Below are positions 1 through 5,724 of a stretch of DNA of 13,712 nucleotides, in pieces (within the stretch, counting starts at the first letter, position 1; every line of letters starts with the position of its first letter). Source of the stretch: UBA7328 sp002471345. GTDB lineage: Bacteria; Bacteroidota; Bacteroidia; Chitinophagales; Saprospiraceae. Where the stretch lies: positions 1 through 13,712 of the forward strand of contig CAXGOB010000102.1 of NCBI GenBank assembly GCA_964011275.1, read 5' to 3'. Below the pieces are notes generated by a model. The model made no database searches. It saw only the letters and a program-made list of their open reading frames with translations, and was not told the origin of the DNA. The position numbers and the translations under genes were made by a program.

Positions 1-299
1 CTTTATTACCCAATGATGTTATTGTAGCAGGTAGCGCATGTAGTGATAAAAAATTATCTGATTTTGCTATAGAGAATGAAATAGGAGGTTTTGAGTTTTT
101 AGCGTGTATACCAGGAACTATTGGTGGTGGCTTAAAAATGAATGCTGGGTGCTTTAATAAAGAATTTAAAGACATTCTTATTTCAATTCAAGCAATTGAT
201 CGATTAGGAAAAGTAATCACTATACCTGCTAATAAAGTCCAATTCGAATATAGAAATAATGATCTAGCTAACCTATGTTTTAAACTGCCTGTAGGATGA
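1..299 (+). pseudogene. murB: MurB (UDP-N-acetylenolpyruvoylglucosamine reductase) internal fragment, alphaproteobacterial type
   Basis: The frame starting at base 3 is open from the window edge to a TGA at 297-299. About 88 residues read as the FAD-binding middle of MurB, the NADPH-dependent enzyme that makes UDP-MurNAc for peptidoglycan in the cytoplasm. Visible are IPGTIGGGLKMNAGC (about residues 36-50), the flavin-binding loop, and FEYRNNDL near 81-88, the family's YR region. From about base 267 the reading (ANLCFKLPVG then stop) is no longer MurB-like, so the C-terminal substrate domain is missing. The wording GFEFLACIPGT is what I know from Rickettsiales and other alphaproteobacteria; Bacteroidota usually carry the other MurB class, with an IGAYG motif. 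The family call is firm; the taxonomic call is from memory. Probably a foreign piece joined to this contig. Confidence 0.8.
248..266. other. Junction shared by murB and cysteine synthase fragments
   Basis: These 19 bases read as MurB (YRNNDL) on the plus strand and as cysteine synthase (RSLFLY) on the minus strand, both in register with their families. Left of 248 only MurB makes sense; right of 266 only cysteine synthase does. Such a short sequence common to two unrelated genes is typical of an assembly overlap or a microhomology-mediated join. Confidence 0.6.
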
Positions 300-436
300 G
301 TGGATTCATCTTTTAGATATATGTCGACCTTCTTGAATTTGGTTAGATCCAGCTTTATAAGATGGGTGTCAGAAGATCTATTGTAATCAGCTTGGATTTT
401 AGAAATCGCTTGGGATGTCCATTCTTTTGTGCCCAT
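248..436 (-). pseudogene. PLP-dependent cysteine synthase family protein, 5' part only
   Basis: On the minus strand the reading from ATG at 436 begins MGTKEWTSQAISKI and carries LYLKDESTHPTGSLKH-type sequence (here IYLKDESTHPTGSLKH) followed by RLARSLFLY. This is the N-terminal part of the cysteine synthase/PLP beta-family; the lysine in GSLKH is the one expected to hold pyridoxal phosphate. The frame also permits an upstream TTG start at 454 (VQKHN before the ATG); I prefer the ATG. Homology stops at the tyrosine codon at 248-250. The next residues (SNWTLLAG) are unlike the family, and the frame then runs antisense through murB to 188. A full protein is about 330-350 residues, so some 80% is missing. 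No product can be functional from this fragment. The break coincides with the murB break. Confidence 0.8.
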
Positions 437-630
437 ATTATGTTTTTGAACCAATTTAAAAGTATAGAAAATTAACGTACTAGGACAGCATTTGTTAAAA
501 TTGAGACTTCCACTTCTTCTTGATAAAAAAGACTGAATCTAGAATATGTTTATGTTAGGTAGAGTATATTAAGGAAGGTAGGGTTTAACTCATTTTGTAC
601 AGAATGATTTCTAAATCTTGTGGATGAATA

Positions 631-688
631 ATTCGTAAATCCTTTTTCTTGATCTGTACGATTGGCTTCTTTCTACGAATCAAAAAGG
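631..688. repeat. Two interleaved 7-bp inverted repeats (pseudoknot-like order)
   Basis: ATTCGTA at 631-637 is the exact inverse of TACGAAT at 674-680, and CCTTTTT at 641-647 is the exact inverse of AAAAAGG at 682-688. The arms run A-B-A'-B', so the helices cross instead of nesting. TACGA at 657-661 could also pair with TCGTA at 633-637, giving a competing shorter hairpin. The likely promoter of the next gene lies downstream, so this may be DNA-level structure, not an mRNA leader. Confidence 0.4.
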
Positions 689-706
689 AATTACAATATA
701 TCACAA

Positions 707-736
707 ATTGACAGTAGTGAATAATTGGTAATTTTC
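707..736 (+). promoter_or_regulatory. Possible Bacteroidota-type promoter of the 762-2012 gene
   Basis: ATTG at 707-710 and TAATTTTC at 729-736, 18 bases apart, approximate the Bacteroidota -33 TTTG and -7 TAnnTTTG elements with one mismatch in each. A start of transcription near 742 would leave a leader of about 20 bases before the ATG at 762. Consensus matches in AT-rich DNA are common, so this is tentative. Confidence 0.25.
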
Positions 737-743
737 AGAATCA
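728..743 (+). repeat. 16-bp direct repeat, copy 1
   Basis: GTAATTTTCAGAATCA here recurs exactly at 2245-2260, so the two copies bracket the 762-2012 gene. This copy overlaps the proposed -7 promoter element. Chance identity is possible in AT-rich DNA. Confidence 0.55.
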
Positions 744-761
744 TCAAAGAATCAAGAGCTT

Positions 762-2012
762 ATGAAAACACTTATCCATTTCTTGGCTTTTTTTGCCATT
801 ATCATGAGTGGGAATTCTCAGCAAAGTCAAACTGATAGTTATACTATTTACGATCTATTGGATATAGAAAAACATTCCTTCAGAATTATTTACGATGTGA
901 GTGCTACAAGTGAGGGTGCCATGCATTATTGGAATACATTAAGGAAGGGGAGTGATCATATCGTGCATGAAGTGATTGATTTGTATTCTGGAAAGACCTT
1001 GGAGTGGAAAATTGTAAATGGAGATATTGCTAGAGCGTATGGATTAAAGAGCGCATCTAAGGATGGTGAATATTTAGAAATAAAGTTAGCCAGATCTATA
1101 CCAAAGGGAGGGCAAGCCAGATTACGTATTGATAAGACTTATATGGACCCACTGAGTTATTTCGAAGAGGATGATGAAATAGTATTCTTTAGAAAACTAG
1201 GGATTAAAAGAAATAGTGTAATTCTTCCTCCACATTATGAACTTTTAGCTTGTAATTATCCATCTCAGGTCCAACTTACTAAGGATGGACGTATCAAGGT
1301 AAGTTTTATGAATGATAGTCCTCAAGCTGTAAACCTGAAAGTAAAAGGCAGAAAACTCAAACCTGGCAAATCAATAAAGCTATCAACTACAAATACTTAT
1401 AAGTATGATGGCAGTGGAAGTGGAAGAAACCGATCCAAAGCCAGAATAGGATGGAGTTTTACTGAAAGGGCATTTCAAAATAGAGATATTGTATATTTTT
1501 TACAACAGCCTGAAACCCACTCATTCAAGCTTTATCATGATTATACTGAGACTCGTGAGGGCATGGATCGATACCTTAATATTGTCCGAGCAGGAAGCAA
1601 AGCTAGTGACCCTTCTGCCATTCTTTTGGATACTGGAGAAAATCTAAAAGTGGAAGAGTTAAAAGGAGATGAAATCACTAATAGAGGTATAGAGTTAAGT
1701 TCACCTATTACTGATGATACCGAAGTGATTGCTATCTGGTATGAACCAGTAAGTGAAGGTGAATCAAAACGACTCAGAATAACAGAGACATATACAGACA
1801 CAGCTAGATATACATTGCACAATGATGAACTCGTCTGGGACCGAAGTTTTGGGAGAAATAGAAACACTGTGATACTGCCGCCTAATTGGCTTCTCACTAC
1901 TTGTTCTATCCCAGCAGTTATAGACCAAACAAAGGATGGACTTACCCGTCTCCGATTTGTCAATGATAGACCTGATAATATTGATGTATACATAACTGCT
2001 CAAAGAAAATAG
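762..2012 (+). CDS. Secreted protein made of two copies of an unrecognised domain
   Basis: A 416-residue protein with an N-terminal signal peptide (about 1-19, MKTLIHFLAFFAIIMSGNSQ), so exported to the periplasm or beyond. I do not recognise the family. It is an internal duplication: repeat 1 spans about 27-197 and repeat 2 about 237-415, offset by about 215-217 residues. Anchors are HSFRIIYDVSATSEGA (38-53) against HSFKLYHDYTETREGM (253-268), and RNSVILPPHYELLACNYP (150-167) against RNTVILPPNWLLTTCSIP (367-384), followed in both by KDG and by FMND or FVND. The 198-236 linker is rich in Gly, Ser, Lys and Arg. Alternating hydrophobic stretches suggest beta-sandwich folds. Each repeat has one conserved Cys. 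No catalytic motif is visible, so a binding or structural role is only a guess. ATG at 762 is chosen because the signal peptide starts there; AAGAG lies just upstream. Confidence 0.85.
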   Translation: MKTLIHFLAFFAIIMSGNSQQSQTDSYTIYDLLDIEKHSFRIIYDVSATSEGAMHYWNTLRKGSDHIVHEVIDLYSGKTLEWKIVNGDIARAYGLKSASKDGEYLEIKLARSIPKGGQARLRIDKTYMDPLSYFEEDDEIVFFRKLGIKRNSVILPPHYELLACNYPSQVQLTKDGRIKVSFMNDSPQAVNLKVKGRKLKPGKSIKLSTTNTYKYDGSGSGRNRSKARIGWSFTERAFQNRDIVYFLQQPETHSFKLYHDYTETREGMDRYLNIVRAGSKASDPSAILLDTGENLKVEELKGDEITNRGIELSSPITDDTEVIAIWYEPVSEGESKRLRITETYTDTARYTLHNDELVWDRSFGRNRNTVILPPNWLLTTCSIPAVIDQTKDGLTRLRFVNDRPDNIDVYITAQRK

Positions 2013-2121
2013 CTGGAAGATTAGAGATAAAATCAGGAACGATTTGCTATTTAGTAAATACTTGATTCATATTAACAAAATTGTATAAATCAAGAATTAT
2101 GAAGAACCCGTAATTCGAACA

Positions 2122-2162
2122 GTTAAGAATCATGTCAGAAGAGATAGCACATGATTATTAAT
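2122..2162. terminator. Stem-loop between convergent genes, possible bidirectional terminator
   Basis: AATCATGT (2128-2135) and ACATGATT (2149-2156) form a perfect 8-bp stem with a 13-base loop. After one mismatch the pairing extends by TTAA/TTAA to about 2123-2161. It sits between two convergent stop codons, where a terminator is expected. Neither strand has a T-run after the stem, so it is not a classic intrinsic terminator; it could instead be a protein-binding dyad. Confidence 0.35.
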
Positions 2163-2244
2163 AAAAACTCAGCTTCCATTTATTTTCAGTAGGTGGTATT
2201 TTAATTCAACAGAATTATATTTCATTTGCAAAAACGCATTCCGA

Positions 2245-2260
2245 GTAATTTTCAGAATCA
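2245..2260 (+). repeat. 16-bp direct repeat, copy 2
   Basis: An exact copy of the 728-743 sequence. TTTG at 2225-2228 lies 17 bases before its TAATTTTC, so this copy also resembles a Bacteroidota promoter, here reading into the 3' end of the first cyclase on the opposite strand. Confidence 0.55.
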
Positions 2261-2269
2261 CTTACTTAC

Positions 2270-4366
2270 TTAATCCAATAATAATTTAGGCCATTTCATA
2301 TTCTGATGAATGGACAAATAGCGCTTATCATTCTTAACTTTTTGTAATAAAGGTTCAGCTTGGAGCCAAGTCATTTCCACTTCATGTCGGTCAAAAGATT
2401 TTTGAAGCCAGAGAAATCCATCATCGATTTCATCGATAGAAAAATAGTACATTGCTAAAAACCAGGCAGGACTTCCTGAGTCTTGCTTGTCATATTTCTC
2501 TTCTAAAATATTCAAGTATTTCTGAACTTGATCCATATCGCTTTCTAAACTGTACTTGACAGCATTCATCCAGAGATGAATTGGGGCACGATCTGTATAG
2601 TTACTCATCAATAACTCTAGGTGAGAATTGAAGCGATCATATTCCTTCATATAAAAGTACTGTCTTGCTGCTTCCCTAAGGTAAAATTGATTATCGCTGT
2701 ATAATTCATCGGCCTTTATCAATATATCAAGGGCTTCCTCCTCTCTGTCTAAATAATACAGCGCCTCTGCTTTAGAAAAGTAACTCATCCCGTTATTTGG
2801 GCGATCACTAATCATACTTTCCGCAATCTTTAAAGCTTCTTCTCTTCTACCAGTTTTTTTTGCATAGTCGGTCATGTCTCTACCGGAAGAAAACTTTTGA
2901 TCAACAATCAGTAAGTTTGCATATAGAGGCTCACTAACTCCAAAATTCCAATCGTAATAAAATGATCCTGCGAATAAATCTTCATTAATCTGAGTATTGG
3001 AACTATCTACTTCTAATACTTTGGTTAAAACAGATTTAGTTTTTGACCATGCTTCTTCTTCACCGAAAATCCCCCAGACCAGTCCACTTGTAGACCATAC
3101 CCAAGCCAATCCAATGTATGCTTCAATAAATTCAGGATCTATAGCTAATGCCTCCTCGTAAAGTTGAATTGCTTTTGTAATTGAAAATTCATTGGATTTA
3201 TATCTCTGATACTCTGCTTGGAGATATAAATTATAAGCTTCTTTACTGGTGGTAGTTAATTTTTGAATGGACGCTATTTCGTCAGAACTTATTTCAGCAT
3301 TCATTAGTTGAGCGACTGTCTCGGTAATAGTAGCTTGTATTCCAAATATATCATCAGGCTCCCATTTGTAAGTATAGGAATGGGACCATATCTGATTGTC
3401 AGTAAATCCCTCGATAAGTTGAAGAGTTATCTGAATTTGTTCTCCTGACTTTTGAAAACTTCCTTGCAAAATTTTGGATACTTCCAACTCCTGAGCTATT
3501 TTCTTCAGCCCCTTATCCGAATTCTTGTACTTCAGAACGGAAGTAAAAGAACTGACTTTGTCCATATCTTTTATTAATGCTAACCTCAAAATAATAGCAT
3601 TTGTCATACCCTCACATACATATTCTAGATCGTTCTCTCCACTTAAATTTTTCAATGGAAGAACTGCGATGGATTTGTCATTGAATACCATTTCCGTTTC
3701 ATCTTCTAGGTCTAATTCTTTCTTTTCCCATTGGTTGTATAAATAAGCAGTGAAAAGCAGAAGTAAAAGAATTGATATGCCAAGAAAGAGCTTATAGTTA
3801 GAATTATTCTTGTTTTGGATTTTCCCTTTCATCTCTGACTTCTTAGGGGCTACAAGGCCCTCATTGGTCAAGGCGAAGACTTCCATTGGTTCATCAACAT
3901 TCTTAAATTCAAATGAACCATAAGATTCAAATGAAAAACTGGATTGATTCTTTACCTTCTCATATACATTTTTGGACATTAATACAGAGCCAGGGACACC
4001 CATAGATTCTATTCTTGACGACACATTGACGGCATTGCCATATATGTCATCATCCCTATACATCACATCTCCCAAATGTATTCCAATTCTAAGGGGAACT
4101 TTTGGGTCTTCTTGAAGCCTTATTTGAATTGCCTTTGCACTATTCACCGCATCTAATACAGAATTGAAAAGGCATAAACTTCCATCACCATAGATTTTTA
4201 TAATCTCTCCTTTGTGCTGAGCCACTTCAGCTTTGAGTACATCCTGATATCTCTTATGCCTAGACATTGCCAGACCTTCGTCAGATTGCATCATAGCGGT
4301 ATATCCTTGTATGTCGCAAAAGAGGATGGCTGCTAAGCGGCGACTAGATGTGTTTTCAGATGGCAT
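2270..4366 (-). CDS. Class III adenylate cyclase with membrane anchor, TolB-like domain and TPRs
   Basis: This 698-residue protein has four parts: a class III cyclase domain (about 8-165), one membrane helix (about 192-210, flanked by Lys-rich sequence on the N side and acidic sequence on the C side), a TolB/FlgO-like domain (about 231-360, starting IAVLPLKNLSGEN) and TPR-like helices to the end (about 375-690). All key catalytic residues are present: metal ligands D18 (FCDIQGY) and D61 (IYGDG), adenine-selecting K57 and D107 (DIYGNAVN), and transition-state N114 and R118 (NVSSRIES). It should therefore make cAMP from ATP. The charge pattern predicts a cytoplasmic catalytic domain and a periplasmic TolB/TPR part that could sense a ligand or partner. 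The ATG at 4366 fits: the cyclase domain begins within ten residues. TTTATCTTT lies just upstream on the mRNA strand, as it does before its paralogue. It is divergent from the PHP gene and shares the 4367-4581 control region. Confidence 0.92.
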   Translation of the reverse strand: MPSENTSSRRLAAILFCDIQGYTAMMQSDEGLAMSRHKRYQDVLKAEVAQHKGEIIKIYGDGSLCLFNSVLDAVNSAKAIQIRLQEDPKVPLRIGIHLGDVMYRDDDIYGNAVNVSSRIESMGVPGSVLMSKNVYEKVKNQSSFSFESYGSFEFKNVDEPMEVFALTNEGLVAPKKSEMKGKIQNKNNSNYKLFLGISILLLLLFTAYLYNQWEKKELDLEDETEMVFNDKSIAVLPLKNLSGENDLEYVCEGMTNAIILRLALIKDMDKVSSFTSVLKYKNSDKGLKKIAQELEVSKILQGSFQKSGEQIQITLQLIEGFTDNQIWSHSYTYKWEPDDIFGIQATITETVAQLMNAEISSDEIASIQKLTTTSKEAYNLYLQAEYQRYKSNEFSITKAIQLYEEALAIDPEFIEAYIGLAWVWSTSGLVWGIFGEEEAWSKTKSVLTKVLEVDSSNTQINEDLFAGSFYYDWNFGVSEPLYANLLIVDQKFSSGRDMTDYAKKTGRREEALKIAESMISDRPNNGMSYFSKAEALYYLDREEEALDILIKADELYSDNQFYLREAARQYFYMKEYDRFNSHLELLMSNYTDRAPIHLWMNAVKYSLESDMDQVQKYLNILEEKYDKQDSGSPAWFLAMYYFSIDEIDDGFLWLQKSFDRHEVEMTWLQAEPLLQKVKNDKRYLSIHQNMKWPKLLLD

Positions 4367-4581
4367 GGATTAAAGATAAAGAAGATTAGAAATATATAAT
4401 CCTTGACTTGTAATTTGTTTGATTATGTAACTTGAGAGTATGCGAGAAAAGGAATGTTATTTTAATCTACACTTTTCTTTATTCAGAAAAAATGACTATT
4501 TGAATCTGTAATTCTTAACTTGTTTTTCCAAGAGTATTTAATTCAAATAATGTGTTTACTATTGAGATTTATAAAAAATAT
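4367..4581. promoter_or_regulatory. Divergent control region, cyclase 1 / PHP phosphodiesterase
   Basis: About 215 bases separate two divergent starts and must hold both promoters. I found only imperfect TAnnTTTG matches (for example TATATTTC on the minus strand) with no convincing -33 partner. AAAGATAAA at 4372-4380 recurs at 8039-8047, in each case a few bases upstream of a cyclase start. Confidence 0.35.
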
Positions 4582-5688
4582 ATGACTATGCGTACATTCA
4601 TTTCTACTATTTTTTTGCTTGCATTAAATGTCTGTGTTGCACAGGACCAAAATAGAATAATTGAATTTCCAGATGTAGATGGTTTTCTTACGCTGAAAGC
4701 TGATCTTCATATTCATACAGTCTTTAGTGATGGACTAGTATGGCCCACTATCAGAGTAGATGAAGCAGTAAAAGATGGTTTGGATGTAATATCTATGACA
4801 GAACACATAGAGTATCAGCCTTGGAGTGATGATATTCCAAACCCGGATCGCAATAGATCCTATCATATTGCCAAAAAAGCTGCTAAACCCTATGATATGA
4901 TTGTCATTCATGGCACAGAAATCACCAGAGATCTTCCTCCTGGTCATGCAAATGCCTTATTCGTGAAAGATGTGAATGAGATAATGAGTGAGAGTGTTTT
5001 GGAGTCTTATCGCAAAGCCCGAAACCAAGGAGCATTCATTTTTTGGAATCATCCCAATTGGATTGCCCAACAAAAAAGTGCTTTGCCTAAAATTACCGAA
5101 TTTCACAAAAAACTAATCAAAGAAGACTTGCTTCATGGTATGGAGGTTGTGAATGACCTCACATTTTCTGAAGAAGGTGTAAAAGTGGCTCTTGAGAACA
5201 ACCTTACAATTATGGGTACATCTGATATACATGGACTTGTGGATTATCAATATAGATTAGAAAATGGTGGACATCGCCCGGTATCATTAATTTTTGCAAA
5301 AGAGAAGACGGAAGAGAGCATCAAAGAAGCTCTATTTGCAGGAAGGACAGTTACGTGGTTTGAGAACATACTTTCCGGAAGAGAGGACAATATGAAGTTA
5401 CTAATAGAGGCAAGTCTTGAATTTGTGAATAAAAGATATATCGGATATTCTGAAGTCTTAGAATATGATATTGTTAACTCTTCTGATGCAACATTTTACT
5501 TGCATAATACCTCTCCCTATGATTTTTATGCAAATACGGATATCATAGAAGTTATTCCTCATAGTACTAAGAGACTGAAAATTATAACATCTCAAGGAGA
5601 TGTTTCAAAAGACAAGCTGACTTTTAAAGTTCTAAATGCAGTAATTGGGTACAAAAAGAATTTCGTTATCAAGTTAGAATTGGAATGA
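4582..5688 (+). CDS. Exported PHP-domain phosphodiesterase (Sb-PDE-like)
   Basis: A 368-residue metal-dependent phosphodiesterase of the PHP superfamily. A signal peptide (about 1-21, ending CVAQ) sends it to the periplasm or outside. The PHP ligand set is complete: H43, H45 and D50 in DLHIHTVFSD, H75 in MTEHIEY, E113 in HGTEITR, H122 in GHAN, H157 in WNHPNW, and D215 and H217 in TSDIHG. PHP proteins of this wording in Bacteroidota resemble the Sb-PDE family, known for hydrolysing phosphodiesters; the natural substrate is not evident. Residues from about 285 form a small C-terminal all-beta-looking domain. The frame is open from a GTG at 4552, but the signal peptide is only normal if translation begins at ATG 4582 (or 4588). 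It lies between two cyclase genes, divergent from the first and convergent with the second, with a 36-base gap at the 3' end. Confidence 0.87.
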   Translation: MTMRTFISTIFLLALNVCVAQDQNRIIEFPDVDGFLTLKADLHIHTVFSDGLVWPTIRVDEAVKDGLDVISMTEHIEYQPWSDDIPNPDRNRSYHIAKKAAKPYDMIVIHGTEITRDLPPGHANALFVKDVNEIMSESVLESYRKARNQGAFIFWNHPNWIAQQKSALPKITEFHKKLIKEDLLHGMEVVNDLTFSEEGVKVALENNLTIMGTSDIHGLVDYQYRLENGGHRPVSLIFAKEKTEESIKEALFAGRTVTWFENILSGREDNMKLLIEASLEFVNKRYIGYSEVLEYDIVNSSDATFYLHNTSPYDFYANTDIIEVIPHSTKRLKIITSQGDVSKDKLTFKVLNAVIGYKKNFVIKLELE

Positions 5689-5724
5689 ACTCACTGTTCA
5701 AGACGATTTACTTTTTATGTCTGA

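Larger units (their letters stand above)
437..761. other. Non-coding spacer between cysteine synthase start and the duplicated secreted protein
   Basis: No credible reading frame was found in about 325 bases. It should hold the promoters of the two divergent flanking genes. Near the minus-strand start there is a weak TAnnTTTG-like match without a clear -33 partner. The right half has two 7-base inverted repeats that cross each other (631-688) and a promoter-like pair at 707-736; both are listed separately. Confidence 0.5.
2013..2269. other. Convergent intergenic spacer
   Basis: It lies between the stops of the duplicated secreted protein and the first cyclase. No reading frame looks coding. 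It contains the stem-loop at 2122-2162 and the second copy of the 16-bp direct repeat. Confidence 0.5.

Noticed and set aside
1..299. A native MurB gene of the host organism
   Set aside because: The reading loses family resemblance at about 266, the C-terminal domain is absent, and the class is not the one usual in Bacteroidota.
1541..1993. 150-codon minus-strand frame
   Set aside because: Antisense to the second repeat of the secreted protein, whose homology between repeats proves the plus strand is coding; the antisense product is Ser-rich and without domain features.
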